Shown: positions 48,759 through 60,589 of the stretch, in pieces
How the letters are laid out: every line of letters begins with the position of its first letter
Position numbering within the stretch: the stretch's first letter is position 1
Source of the DNA: Antilocapra americana
Lineage: Eukaryota > Chordata > Mammalia > Artiodactyla > Antilocapridae
DNA length: 64,000 bases
Assembly (NCBI GenBank): GCA_007570785.1
Contig: ML660772.1
Location: 33,444,195 to 33,508,194, forward strand
Direction: 5' to 3'
Notes under the pieces: model-generated
The model's input: only the letters and a program-made list of their open reading frames with translations
The model's database searches: none
Told to the model about the DNA's origin: nothing
Program-made: the position numbers and the translations under genes

Positions 48759-49259
48759 GTTTTAGTTCTCTACTGCTTCATTACAAATTACCCCAAAACT
48801 TATTGGCTTAAAACAACATCCATTAATTATCTCACGGTTTGTGTGTGAAATGAATCTAGGCAAGGCTTAGCTGGGTTCTCTACTTCAGCGTCTCACACTG
48901 GGTGAAATCTCGGTGTCAGTCTGGGCTACAGCCTCACCTGAAGGCTTAGCAGGGAGCAGAACTACTTCTAAGGTCACTCATCATTTTTTACAGAGTTCAG
49001 ATGTTCAAGGGCTGCTGGCTGGGGACCACTTTCAGTTTCTTGTCATAGTAGGGAGAGAAAAATACTGAGAGAGAAAGAGGGAGAAATTCTAGCAAGATGG
49101 AATTTTCAGGCTTTGCAACCAAATAATGAAAGAGGTATAGCATCACCTTTGCCTTATTCTACTGATTGCAAGCAAATCACTAGGTCCAGGCCACATTCAA
49201 GGAAAGGGACTACATAGAGGTGAGGATCACTGAAGGTCATCTTAGGTTGCTGCCTGCCA
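48759..49259 (-). repeat. LTR-like ancient repeat (MaLR-like), minus orientation
   Basis: Reversed LTR wording: 'attacaaattaccccaaaac', 'ttggcttaaaacaac', 'attaattatctcacgg', 'caaggcttagctgggttctc', and an end 'ggtcatcttaggttgctgcc'. TG...CA-like edges are plausible but the flanks do not give an exact duplication. Family assignment is from memory. Confidence 0.5.
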
Positions 49260-50028
49260 AGGTATTTACTAATGTGCCTAATATAGGAGGTACTAAGAGT
49301 AAGGTACTATTTTATAGAAAGTTGTATTTTCTGGTCTTCAGGATGCCTGTAATATTATTTAATAATATTGAGAAATTCATGCAATGTTAAACATAAAATA
49401 TAACAATCTATAAATATACTTTCATGATATATAGTTCTAAAAGCATAATAACAAACATTTACAAATAATGAAGTAATCTTTCAAAGTTATAAATTATTAA
49501 ATTTTTATTACACTTTGTAAACTATTAAATGGAATATGGTTTAAATAATTATTTTGGTTCTGTTCCCTAGTCAACTGATCATTTTCAGAAATATGAATTT
49601 GGGCCTGGCATAATACTTCTGTATCATATATAATTCTGGCAGCAAGATTCTTATTGAGGTTATCCCTTTTAGGAGTAATTTTAACAAACCAAAAAAATGA
49701 AGTTAAACATTCTGTCTTCCTTAAAATATGCAATTTTTAATGTATCTGTTGCCCTGGGTCAAAGGCCACTAGGGAAATATTTCAAACTGCTGATTGTTTT
49801 ACTTTAGTTTTCATTTTTCTCTTGGATTATGGTTTCAAATTCTCTAATCAAAAGTCTGTTTCCTCCTTGTCCCATTGTCTATCTTGATTAAGGTGATGGG
49901 CTGGGGAACAGAAGTGACTTCTTGACTTTAGGACCTTTCAGTCACAGAAAGCATGATTTTAGTAGGGTCAAAGAAGGGAGTGACTTAGTTTCTTTATGCT
50001 GAACTAAACATCAGAATTATAATCTGAG
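49260..50028. other. AT-rich non-coding stretch
   Basis: No recognised repeat or gene. A 78-codon minus-strand frame (49,497-49,733) looks accidental. Confidence 0.45.
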
Positions 50029-51066
50029 GGAATTCCAGAAAAACATCTACTTCTGCTTCATAGAGTACACTAGAAGCCTTTGACTGTGTGGATCACAAAA
50101 AGCTGTGGAAAATTCTTAGAGATGGGAATACCAGACCACCACACCTGTCGCCTGAGAAACCTTTATGCAGGTCAAGAAACAACAGTTAGAAGTGGACATG
50201 AAACAATGGGCTGGTTCAATGGGCTGGGAAAGGAATATGTGAAGCTGTATAATGTCACCCTGCTTATTTAACTTATGTGTGGAGTACATCATGCAAAATG
50301 CCAGGCTGGATAAATCTCAAGCTGGAATCAAGATTGCCAGGAGAAATATCAACAACCTCAGATATGCAAATGATACCATTTTAAAGGCAGAAAGCGAGAG
50401 GAAATAAAGAGCCTCTTGATGAGGGTATTTGGCCACATTACTTCATGGCAAATAGATGGGGAAACAATGCAAACAGTGAAAGACTTTATTTTCTTGGGCT
50501 CCAAAATCACTGCAGATGATTTCAGCCATGGAATTAAAAGACACTTGCTCCTTCGAAGAAAGCTACCACAAACGTAGACAGTGTATTAAAAAGTAGAGAC
50601 ATCGCTTTGCCGACAAAAGTTCAAGTAGTCAAAGCTCAGTTTTTTCCAGTAGTCATGTATGGCTGTGAGAGCTGGAAGATGAAGAAGGCTGAGCACCGAA
50701 GAATTGATGCTTTTGAACTGTGTTGCTGAAGAAGACTCTTTGAGCATCCCTTGGGGAGGTCAAACCAGTCAATCCTAAAGGAAATCAATCCTGAATATTC
50801 ATTGGAAGGACTGATGCTGAATCTGAAGCTCCAGTACTTTGGCTAGGTGATGTGAAGAGCCAACTTGCTGGAAAAGACCCTGATGCTGGGAAAGATTGAT
50901 GGCAGGAGAAGATGGGGGCAATAGAGAATGAGATGATTGGATGGCATCACTGACACAATGGATGTGAGTTTGAGCAAACTCTGGGAGATAGTGAGGGACA
51001 GGGAAGCTTGGTGTGCTGCAGTTCATGAGGTCACAAAGAGTTGGACATGCCTGAGCAACTGAACAA
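50029..51066 (+). mobile_element. BovB, 5'-truncated and internally deleted, plus orientation
   Basis: Starts in the RT palm ('ttccagaaaaacatctacttc'), keeps the block coding LRYAND (the YADD box changed to YAND), has a deletion just after 'gagcctcttgatgag' (about 50,424), and ends with the usual tail at 51,066. The frame is broken throughout. Confidence 0.93.
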
Positions 51067-51108
51067 TACAAAACAAAAATAAATAACTCTCATAGCTTAG
51101 TTTTTTTT

Positions 51109-52425
51109 TCCTCCCTTTTATTGTTTTTGCCATACAATGTCATGATATCACCATGGGTTTACATATGCTCCCCCTCCAGGAACCCCTCCCTCCCCCCTCC
51201 CTCCTCCCTCCCCCCCGGGAAATCTCAATGCACCAGCCCCGAGCATCAATCCTGGGCTGGCGATTGATTAGACATATGATAATTAACATGTTTCAACACC
51301 ATTCTCCCATATCATCCCACCCTTTCCCTCATCCACAGAGTCCACGAGTCTATTCTATACATCTGCGTTCCTTTTGCTGTCTTGCATGTTGGGTTCTTGT
51401 TACTGTCTTTCTAAATTCCATATATATGTGTTAATATACTGTATATTAACTGGATAATGGGCTCCAGTTCGGTCCATCTGAGTAGAACTGATTCAAATGA
51501 ATTATTTTTTTAATGCTGAGTAATATTCCATTGTGTATATGTACCACAGCTTTCTTATCCATTCGTCAGTTGGTGGGCATCTGGGTTGCTTCCATGTCCT
51601 GGCTATTGTAAACAATGCAGCGATGAACATTGGGGTACACGTGGCTCTTTCAATTCTGGTTTCCTCGGTGTATATGCCCAGCAGTGGGATTGCTGGGTCA
51701 TATGGCAGGACTATTTGCAGCTTTTTAAGAAACCTCCACACTGTTTTCCATAGTGGCTGTACTAGTTTGCATTCCCACCAACAGTGTAGGAGAGTTCCCT
51801 TTTCTCCACATCCTCTCCAGCATTTATTGCTTGTAGATTTTTGGATTACAGCCATTCTGACTGGTGTAAAGTGATACCTCATTGTGGTTTTGATTTGCAT
51901 TTCTCTGATAATGAGTGATGTTGAGCATCTTTTCATGTGTTTGTTAGCCATTTTTATGTCTTCTTTGGAGAAATGTCTGTTAAGTTCTTTGGCCCACTTT
52001 TTGATTGGGTCGTTTATTTTTCTAGAATGGAGCTGCAGGAGTTGTTTGTATATTTTTGAGATTAATTGTTTGTCCGTTGCTTCATTGGCTATTATTTTCT
52101 CCCATTCTGAAGGCTGTCTTTTCACCTTGCTTATAGTTTCCTTTGTTGTGCAGAAGCTTTTAATTTTAATTAGGTCCCATTTGTTTATTCGTGTTTTTAT
52201 TTCCAGTATTCTGGGAGGTGGGTCATGGAGTATCTCGCTTTGGTTTATGTCAGAGAGTGTTTTACCTATGTTTTCCTCTAGGAGTTTTATAGTTTCTGGT
52301 CTTATGCTTAGATCTTTGATCCATTTTGAGTTTATCTTTGTGTATGGTGTTAGAAAGTGTTCGTTTCATTCTTTTACAAGTGGCTGTCCAGTTTTTAAGA
52401 TAGTTTTGCTTACTTTGGGAATTAT
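51109..52425 (-). mobile_element. L1 (young ruminant type), 5'-truncated, minus orientation, probable TSD
   Basis: T run, reversed 3' UTR with a C-rich polypyrimidine tract (about 51,170-51,217), then the ORF2 3' third. GCTTAG followed by eight T occurs at 51,095-51,108 and again at 52,426-52,439, a probable target duplication that includes the T run. Recognisable L1 text stops near 52,396, and the last 30 bases before the right duplication are unassigned. Low divergence and an open ORF2 end suggest relative youth. Confidence 0.88.
51502..52125 (-). pseudogene. L1 ORF2 C-terminal fragment (207 codons open)
   Basis: Reads [20 protein letters not shown] ... with a cysteine-histidine motif C102-x3-C106-x7-H114-x4-C119 typical of the L1 ORF2 C-terminus, and ends MEYYSALKK. 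The RT and endonuclease domains lie outside the truncated insertion, so no retrotransposition activity is possible. Confidence 0.9.
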
Positions 52426-52431
52426 GCTTAG

Positions 52432-52466
52432 TTTTTTTTGTTTTTGTTTGTTTGTTTGTTTGTTTA
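52432..52466. repeat. T-rich run and (TTTG)n simple repeat
   Basis: Eight T, then TTTG repeated about five times, next to the right L1 target duplication. Confidence 0.85.
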
Positions 52467-53144
52467 ATGTTTCTTAAATAGTGATGCTGAGAAAATCCTA
52501 GAGTCTCTTCAAGGATTTATTTATAAGCAAAGACAAAAATGGTCCTAAGAAGTTGCTTCTTCCTAGTTGAAGACATTCACATCCTTACATGAAAAAAGCT
52601 TAGTGTCTGTAATGCTAAATAATCACAATGTCCATCAACTAATATCTAAGGAAAGAGCACTCTGGAACTCAATGCAGGCTAAATGAAATATTATAATGTT
52701 ATTCCAGCAATTTTAAGTGTCATTATTTCCATTTGTGATGGCTGTTTTCAGCTTCATCTTTCTTATCTTTGGCCTTGACTGTGTTTTATGTGATTCAGAG
52801 ATTTCCTTTTATTTTGAAGCAATTTTATAATCATTCTTTTTATAAATACCATTTTTTTTTGCTTAAATTTTTTTTGTTTGTTTAAAAAATTAGCAGGATT
52901 TCCAAGTACCACTTTTTAAGGAGAGACCCAAGAGATAACTCTTCTGAGTCTAGGAAGATAAACTAACTTTTTAACTCTAAGATAAAAAGAGACAGATGAC
53001 ACCAAAGGACTCCATTCAATGTCATGTTCCAGTAACACTATGAGGCAATATTTTGCTACTATTGGTGGCATTGGCAGTGCAGTTTTTGCTGTAAATGAAA
53101 GTGAGCCTTCTAAGTATATTCTTTTGTGTATGTGGCTGTCAGGT
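52467..53144. other. non-coding stretch, no feature recognised
   Basis: Mixed sequence with T-rich runs around 52,850-52,880. No known repeat. Confidence 0.5.
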
Positions 53145-53312
53145 ATATTTTTTAAAAAGTTAATTAGGATGTAGTTGATTTATATGTTGTGCTTCAGGTA
53201 TACAGCAGCGTGAATCAATTATACATATATTGCCTCTTTAGATATTTTTTTCTGATGTAAGCTATTATATAGCATTGAGTGGAGCTCCCTGTGCTGTGCA
53301 TGTTAGGTGGGT
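53145..53312 (-). mobile_element. L1 3' UTR fragment, minus orientation
   Basis: Reversed L1 tail wording ('gatgtagttgatttatatgttg', 'caggtatacagcagcgtgaatc', 'gtggagctccctgtgctgtgc'), the same segment as at 37,120-37,280. Confidence 0.75.
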
Positions 53313-54509
53313 TTTTGCCAGCACCACACAGCCAATAGCATGTGACTTCAACATACTTAAAATGGGTTTTTGTTGGATCACCTAGGAAAATTTAACAAAC
53401 ATTGTCATTGTTAGAGAGGGTAACAGTCTAGAAATCCCTCTAACAGAATTCTGAGATGAATTAAAAGTTTCTGGAATGTATAAATGAGATCCTTTATTTT
53501 TATAGGCATACATGTTATAAGAAATACAGAACAGATATAAGGTTAGGAGTTCTCTAAACACCCACTTCACCTTCTCCTGTATCTCTGCACTTGCTACTTC
53601 CTTTCTCTTTTCTTCCCACTTTCCTATCTGTGGTTAAGTCTTTCTCATCAACACTCTTCTCCAAACCCACTTCATTTTTCAAACTCATAGGGTTGGGTTT
53701 GGTTCTGCCTCATGTGTCCTGTCATAGGGCCCAATTCCTACTTCATAGTATGAATCCAATTATATTTTAATCTTCTCTTTACTGGATTCTTTCCCTTACT
53801 CTATTTTTAAATTCTTTTAGAGCAGGGGCAAAGGTCTTTAATTCTGTGCCCTTCTTACATATTCATAGCATTCTGTTGTTCTTCACTAACCATTATTTGT
53901 ACTTAAATACTTATATGTGTGTTTGTTTGACTAACGTCTCCTAGTCCCTAGACTAAAACTTTGTGAAGACTTGTACACATGTATTTTACTTTCATTTTAT
54001 TTCTGTGTTTAGTAGAATATTTGACATTTATAGTTGATCCAACAAGAAATGTTGCCAGGACCTAACTGGAGACCTGGGGTTGAGTTTATATTCAATACTT
54101 ATCTGATGAATAATTACATGCAGATTTCAGTTGTAGTCTGAGCTTTTCAACGTACTATCGACACAATCATTCTTCATTGAACTGCTAACAGTGTTTCCTT
54201 ATTTTTATAGAGTAGTGATTATAATATAATCAATACATACTACACAGGGTATTCCTAGGATGAAATTGATAGATGGATGGTAAAGAATGTGTGAATTTTG
54301 AAGGACTTGGTATTAATGCCAAGAGATGGGCTATACCCATAGAGGTATTGAGGTGGACATACATCAACCTGGAAAAGGTTTTTGATAAAAGAGCTGATTC
54401 CCTTCAGGAATTTAGAGTAGATTGCTTTTCCCTTTGATAGTGAAAGAACAGCAAACATCAGATAGTAGTACACTGGGCCTAAAGAGCTTCAATTTCACTT
54501 TTCCTGAAG
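53313..54509. other. non-coding stretch, no feature recognised
   Basis: The middle (about 53,570-54,010) is faintly L2-like but not callable. No genes. Confidence 0.45.
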
Positions 54510-54787
54510 ACAAGTATACTAGTCTCCTGTGGCTACTTTAACAAAACATCCCATATTTGGTGACTTAAAACAGTAAACATTTATTCTCCTGGTTTCAGAG
54601 TCCAGATGTCTGAAACCAAGGTGTTAACAGGGCTGCACTTCCTCTGGATGCTCAGGGTGAGCATCTGGGCCATGGCTCTTTCAGTATCTGGTAATTACCA
54701 GCTTTCTTAGCTTGTGTCCTCCTTCCTCCTATCCCTGCACCCATCTTCGTAGTGCCTTCTCTTACCCATGCATCTAAGGACACTTGC

Positions 54788-55483
54788 TGTATTAGACCGA
54801 AGTCTCCTAAAAAAAAAAAAAAAGAATCGGAACCAATAGGAGATATGTATGACTTATTGCAAAGTACTGGATGGAGGCTGAGAAGTCCCAGGATCTACCA
54901 TCTGCATGATGGAGACCCAGGAAAACATGTGGTATAGTCTGAAGGCTTGAGAGCCACAGAGCCAAGGGCACAGATTCTAGTTTGAGACGGAAATCTTGAG
55001 AACTTAGAGTGCTGGGTATGACAGAAGATTGATGGTCTAGCTCAAACAGTTGGGCAGGGCTCAAATCCAACCTTCCTCTGCTTTTGTGTTCTGTTTAGGC
55101 CCTGAAAGTATCAGATGGTGACTGTCCACACTGGGGAAGCTCATCTGCTTTAATCAGTCCACTAACTCAACGCTCATCTCTTCCAGAAGCATGCATGCAT
55201 CTGTGTTCAGCTTCTTTGAGACTTCAGTCGGGTCCGACTCTTTGTGACCCTGTAGACTGTAGCCCACCAGGCTCCTCTGTTCATAGGATTCCCAACCAAA
55301 AATATTGGAATGTGTTGCCAGGCCCTCCTTCAGGGAATCTTCCTGACCCAGGGATCAAACGCACATCTCTTAGGTCTCCTGCATTGGCAGGTAGGTTCTT
55401 TACCACTAGCGCCACCTGGGAAGCCCAAGTAATGTGGGCATCCTTTGGCTTAGGCAAGTTGACACCTAAAAGTGACCATCACA
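54788..55483 (-). repeat. solo LTR nested in an older repeat, exact 5-bp TSD
   Basis: Same family as the plus-strand LTR at 20,232-20,742, here inverted. It starts TGTATTAG and ends ATCACA on the plus strand, with CTTGC on both sides (54,783-54,787 and 55,484-55,488). A run of 15 A near its start (54,810-54,824) is an internal expansion. A Bov-tA is inserted at 55,190-55,426. No viral genes. Confidence 0.78.
55190..55426 (-). mobile_element. Bov-tA SINE, minus orientation, third layer of the nest
   Basis: From 'gcatgcatctgtgttcagc' (tail side) through 'gtcgggtccgactctttgtg' to 'gccacctgggaagccc' (head). It sits inside the solo LTR. Confidence 0.92.
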
Positions 55484-55659
55484 CTTGCTATTGGCAGGAG
55501 GGCCAACATCATCCTTGATGATCCAGGATGGTCTCTTAAAGGCAGAATACTTAATTGTGTCTGCAAAGACCCCTTAACCAAATGATGTATCATGCACAGG
55601 CTCTGGGAATTAGAATGTGGGCATATCTTTTTAGGAGCCAGTACTAGCAGACTATAACA

Positions 55660-56169
55660 GTCTATATGAGAATGAGTAAGAAAACATGGCTTCGTATAAA
55701 TGGGCTGTTGTAACCAAAGTGTTCTGGTGTTGCTGACTTTTAACACAGATGAGTTAGGTAATTGTCTCTGTAGTGATTTTAGTGATATATGTAAGACACC
55801 TCTTTAAATATATTACCCCAGAACATGGTCATTTCTTGTTATTTTATTACATTGCCTGATAATGAGACTTGCTTGAATTTTTGTTTAGTAATTATTATTA
55901 CTGTTATTTATAATTCATTTATTTATTAATTATTGGTAGTAATAGTTGTTATGGATTCTAGAGCAAAGAATTGAGTTTGTTAGCACCTTAATATATGGCA
56001 CATTATCATGGTCTGTGCAAATCCCCTTTCTTGTGTGTGCACTCATCTGTTTATATTTACGTGTTCTCTCTGATTCCTGGTCTTCACTCCTTTCCTTCCC
56101 CTCATTACCATTCTAAAATGTTTCTGTAAGTCTTTATTTTTGGATGTATTGTTATAAACTGTGCTCTAT
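55660..56169. other. AT-rich non-coding stretch
   Basis: No feature recognised. Confidence 0.5.
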
Positions 56170-56179
56170 TGTTTTGTGT

Positions 56180-56389
56180 GTGCATGCTCAGTTGCTAAGT
56201 TGTGTCCAGCTCTCTGTAGCCCCATGAACTGTAGCTCATCAGCTTCCTCTGTCCATGGGATTCTCCAGGCAAGAATACTGGAGTGGGTCGCCATGGCCTC
56301 CTCTAGGGAATCTTCCCGACTCAGGGATCAAACCCAGATCTCCTGCATTGCAGGCATATTCTTTACCTCTGAGCCACTGGGGAAGCCCC
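56180..56389 (-). mobile_element. Bov-tA SINE, minus orientation, exact 10-bp TSD
   Basis: Full-length copy, tail 'gcatgctcagttgctaag', head 'gagccactggggaagccc'. TGTTTTGTGT is found at 56,170-56,179 and 56,390-56,399. Confidence 0.95.
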
Positions 56390-56399
56390 TGTTTTGTGT

Positions 56400-57649
56400 A
56401 TACATACTTTTAATTATTAATTGGTGCCACACTAAAATTACCTTCTTACTTTTTTTTTTGCTGAATACGATGTTTTAAAGATTTGTTTAGTTGCTAACGT
56501 GTGTATATACCTTTTTCTTCCAATAACTCATGCTCTGCATCCACTCTGTAAACTTCCTGCTCTCCTAGGGATTACTGCCCAGGGGGACTCCAACTCTTTG
56601 CCACCTAAATAACATGGCCACAAATAACCCAGTTCCCCCTTGTGGACCTGGATACATTTCAGAGGGATTGTAAACATGGAAACAGCCTTGCTGCTCCTAA
56701 ATTAGGATGACTATGAGTTATTATTATCTTTGTGTTTAAGGCTGGAAACCTGGGGTAACAAGAGAATTGAAGTGCCTGAGGAGGAGGGACTGTTCAAACT
56801 GGAAGAGAAAACAATAATTGGAGGTGCAAGAATATTCAGCAAAACTTTGCCTTTTTCCCAAAGTGAATTAAAGGTCCCAGGATTGAATGCAAAATATAAT
56901 TGATCTGCAGTCCTGCATTTTTTATTTAGTGTCTATTTCTTAATAGAAAACTTGGAGAAATATAGGCATTGATTTAAATCCCAGAGTCAAAAGTTCCTCT
57001 CTTTACCTGAGGCTATAAATGAATTTAGGGGCCATGGTGACAAAAAGAAATCCTCATCTTCTCCATTATTTCACATATCTTTGTCAGAATCATCATGCTA
57101 AAGTTATCCCTAATTGCAGTTTTAGCTTATCTGTCATCATTTTCGAGGGCCTCTTATGTTTACTACTTTTCCACAGTATCTGGTATATCCAGGCTCACTA
57201 TGTACCTTATTGTCTGCTGCATATGATAAAGAACACATCTTCATTTCTGCCTTCACTCCACGTGTTCTTATCTGACATGTGTCACTGTCTGCCTTAACCT
57301 CTCCGTCCAGCCCTTCAGAATGCAAGCTGGAAAGTACCCTGACAGCAAGGAAATACCCGAAGGCCAGTGCCCCAGGCCAGAGGAGTCAGATGACTGAAAG
57401 GGACACTGAGCGCTCAGAGGGAAGGACAAGTCAAGCTAATTCAGCAACAGGAGATTCTGTGCACGTCCTTTGGTCCCACACTGACTACAGAAAACCTTTG
57501 GAACTCCTGAGTAGAAGGTCAGATATGCCCTGGCTTTGCCATCACTTGGAAGTGATGGACTCATTTACACAGCTTATCCAGATAATGAATCAGAACAAGA
57601 AGCCTGGGTGTTTAGAAGCTGAGTCATTTGTAACTTCTTTGGGGCTTTC
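56400..57649. other. non-coding stretch; an open frame here is doubtful
   Basis: A 209-codon plus-strand frame begins at 57,279 and runs to 57,908. It is the longest frame outside transposon genes, Ser/Leu/Pro rich, and resembles no family I know. Its last third overlaps the L2 fragment that follows, so I do not accept it as a gene. No other feature. Confidence 0.45.
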
Positions 57650-57986
57650 ACATTTCTTTGCCTCTTTAGTCTGGAATTCCCTAAGCTGTTTGACAGGCAG
57701 ACTTTTGCCCATCAGCAGTACTCAGCTTGGTCATCATCTTTCTGAAACAACCCCTGGCTCCCCCCACCCACGCCCAAGGAGTGAGGTGCTGCTACCCCGT
57801 GCTCCTGCTGTGCAGCGAACTACTGATTCACCACCTCTCCCTCTCTGCTCCCTGCCCCTGTCTCTTCCCTTACACATTCTGAGCCTTGGGTCTTTCCTCT
57901 GTCTTTGAAATTCTGATGCCTAGCATATGATTTGACATATAGGAAACTCTCAGTATATGTTTGTTGAACTTAATGAACTTTATGTT
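57650..57986 (+). repeat. L2 LINE fragment, plus orientation
   Basis: Wording such as 'tttgcctctttagtctgg-aattccct', 'tgatgcctagcatatga', 'ctcagtatatgtttgttgaa' at the 3' end. It is followed by the 13-bp duplication of the next SINE. Confidence 0.6.
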
Positions 57987-58123
57987 GTTGTTTGTTTGTT
58001 TTTTCCTTTCTTTCTATCTTTTGGCCACCTGGCATGCGGGATCTTAGTTCCCCAACCAGGAAATTGAACCTGTGCCTACGTTGGAAGCACTGTGTCTTAA
58101 TCACTGGACTACCAGGGAAGTCC
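57987..58123 (-). mobile_element. CHR-type SINE, truncated, minus orientation, exact 13-bp TSD
   Basis: On the minus strand: 'ggacttccctggtagtcc' head, 'ggttcaatttcctggttgg', 'aactaagatcccgcatgcc', then an A-rich tail (plus-strand T/C-rich 57,987-58,020). TGAACTTTATGTT is repeated exactly at 57,974-57,986 and 58,124-58,136. Confidence 0.9.
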
Positions 58124-58136
58124 TGAACTTTATGTT

Positions 58137-59101
58137 TTTTTATTTCTTTATATGTTAAATGAAGGAGTTGGGCCTGTGGGTAGTTTTCAAATGTTCAGAT
58201 GTTTCAAATGGGGTAGTTTTAAAGTGGAAGAACCAGTTTTCTCAGTTAAAAATTTAAGGGAAGAACCCAATGTGTTCTGGGGGAGTGGCAGGGGAAAAGA
58301 AAGTACTCTATTTGAAGTAAGGATGGGATTCCAGAAACCTGTCCACTTGACCTCTCTTCTTCAAACAGAGCATCAGGAGATGGAGAAATACAGTTACAAC
58401 AATTTGGCCTAGACTCATGATTGCTCATTTCCCTGGCAGCTTTAAAAAAATGTAATTCTGTGAAAGTTATTCTTTCAAGTAGCAACATTTTTTTTTATGT
58501 GAAATTTTTTTTCGGTGGAATTTTTCCTAAAACGTAAAAATACTGACCTGCTTCCTTAAAAAACAGAATGCAGCACTAATGTAACAGAACCTTTCCTTAA
58601 TGACTCAGGCCCTCATTAGGAGCCTCCCTGTTTCACTGAGCTGAATTCACAAAGGCGTTGTTATGACGTTATTTATTTCCCTCTATCTTCCCTGTCTGTC
58701 AACTGTCATTTCTTCTGCTGTCACTTTTTCTGACCTAATAGCTCCCTGAGCTAAGCTCTTTTTCTCAAAGCCCCTGTGCTCTAAATTTTCTGTGAGGTAA
58801 AACAATAGGAAATACAGTTTGTTAAAAAGTAGGTGTGCACACACACAAAAAAAATGATTAGAATTCGAGAAAGTCAGTGGCCGTTGTGTTGGCACTATGT
58901 GAAGGTCATGGAGGCTACCTGAGGTACTAAGAGACACAGGGGGGATTTCTGGTTTCTCTGTCCTTGGGTTTGGGGATTACTGAAGTCACGCTTCTACCTA
59001 AACGAGGTAGTTATATATGTTTTCTAGAGAAAACTAACCTTGGTACAAGTTGGGTGAATGTACTGTTGAATGTATAAGTCATTTTTAAATCAAGTGAAAA
59101 T
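58137..59101. other. non-coding stretch, no feature recognised
   Basis: Short frames on both strands only. No repeat recognised. Confidence 0.45.
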
Positions 59102-59305
59102 GTGGTGCAGTGGTAAGGAATCTGCCTGCCAAGCAGCCAAACAGGAGACCATGGTTCGATTCCTGGTTTGGAAAGATGCCCTGGAGTAGGATATGGCAAC
59201 CTGCTCCAATATTCTTGCCTGTAAATTCCCATGAACAGAGGAGCCTGGCAGGCAGCGGTCCTCGGGGTAACAAAGATTTGGACACAACTAAACGAGTAAG
59301 CACAC
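59102..59305 (+). mobile_element. Bov-tA SINE, diverged, plus orientation
   Basis: 'ggtgcagtggtaaggaatctgc', box B 'ggttcgattcc', 'ccaatattcttgcctgta', tail 'tttggacacaactaaacg'. The first bases of the head are missing. Confidence 0.9.
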
Positions 59306-60000
59306 GCACACACAAACAATAAAATACTTTTAAGCATAGCCCCCTAGTTTATATTTATTTATAAATTATACATACTTCTGTACTAATACATATACAAGCT
59401 TTAAAACATACTTGAGAATTGAAATTACAAATGATGACATAAGAGCAAATATGAATTCTCATTCTACTGTTTCCTCCTTATATTCCAGAGAATTGTCTTG
59501 TGTACCCCTTGGGAAGCACAACTGCACACTCAGTTGTAGATCTCTGGCTAAGGTAGCTATGTAAACACATTGGCTTTGCTAGACAGATAGGCCTCTAGCC
59601 AGCTGAAAGGTAATTTAAGTGCTTTGAAAGACATTAAATAACATATTAAAAAAATCTCCAGAACCTAACTTGTTGCCTAGAATGTAATAGTTGCACAAGA
59701 AATGTCTGAATGTCGACTGGGTGATGAAGCTTGGGTAGTCCATTAGAATGCTTCATAAACTCTCTTGATTAGTTTGTTTCATTCGCTTAGCTCATGTCAG
59801 ATATCTTTCACAATGTGTTTACATCACATCATCATGAGTGTGTACATCACTAGGCAGGAATGGCTGTAAGGCACCATTGTAATGCACAATGGTTGTAAGG
59901 TACATTGGGATTTCAGTGGCTTTGAGTCAGGGCTAAGGTATTTAATTTCAGTGGAAGGTCAGTCCCCAGGGAACCGGGATGTATCAGGACGACTAGACTG
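59306..60000. other. non-coding stretch, no feature recognised
   Basis: No gene or callable repeat. Confidence 0.45.
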
Positions 60001-60228
60001 TGTGTGCATGTGTGCTAAGTTCCTTCAGCCACGTCTGACACTGTGTGACCTTCTGGGCTGTAGCCCACCAGGCTCTTCTGTCCATGGGACTCTCCAGGCA
60101 AGAATACCGCAGTGAATTGCTATGCTCTCCTCCAAGGGATCTTCCCAGCCCAAGGGCAGAACCTGTGTTTCTTAAATCTCCTGCATTGGCAGGCAGGTTC
60201 TTTATCACTAGCACCAGCTCAGAAGCCC
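60001..60228 (-). mobile_element. Bov-tA SINE, minus orientation
   Basis: 'gcatgtgtgctaagttccttc' (tail side), 'ccatgggactctccaggc', 'cagctcagaagccc' (head). Full-length and moderately diverged. No clear duplication. Confidence 0.92.
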
Positions 60229-60589
60229 ATGACAATGGTAGGAGACATGATAAAATCTGTTTAATAAAGACATTGTGTGATACTCCCTGAGGCATTTGGG
60301 CTGGTGGAGGGGCACAGGCAGTAATAGTACTAAATAAAATTATGATTCTCAAAGCTCATGAGGTAACAGTCTTGTGGTATTGGGAAGGGGTGGAGAATGG
60401 GGGAGGGGCTAGTAAGGACCCATTTGGATTGAGTGTCAGGGCTTAGCTGTGTTTTAGACCTTCTCTTCTTACACAGCATGCTTACCTTGGGTGCTTACGA
60501 TCTTCTTGCTGGTAAAGTACCATCTGTGTGCTTGTATTCCAGACACCTACTGCATGGTTCCAATTAGCCATTTCACAGGTTTCTCAGAC
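60229..60589. other. non-coding stretch, no feature recognised
   Basis: Purine-rich near 60,380-60,420. Otherwise unremarkable. Confidence 0.45.

Larger units (their letters stand above)
54510..55659 (-). repeat. LTR-like ancient repeat (MaLR-like), split by a solo LTR, minus orientation
   Basis: The left part (54,510-54,787: 'ctttaacaaaacatccc', 'ggtgacttaaaacag', 'tgtgtcctccttcc') and the right part (55,484-55,659: 'gatgatccaggatggtctc', 'ttaattgtgtctgcaaagac', 'gtgggcatatctttttagg') are the two halves of one reversed LTR-type repeat. The intervening 696 bases are another LTR. The outer boundaries are approximate. Confidence 0.6.

Noticed and set aside
48759..49259. Exact target duplication for the LTR-like repeat here
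   Set aside because: Candidate flanks (GGATT and AGGTA) do not match, so no TSD is claimed.
51884..52477. 197-codon plus-strand frame rich in Ile, Phe and Ser that looks like a membrane protein
   Set aside because: It is the antisense of L1 ORF2. The hydrophobic look comes from the T-rich complement of an A-rich element.
57279..57908. 209-codon plus-strand open frame, the longest outside transposon genes
   Set aside because: It has Ser/Leu/Pro-rich composition, no family resemblance, and its last third overlaps an L2 remnant. A frame of this length can occur by chance in a CT-rich stretch.
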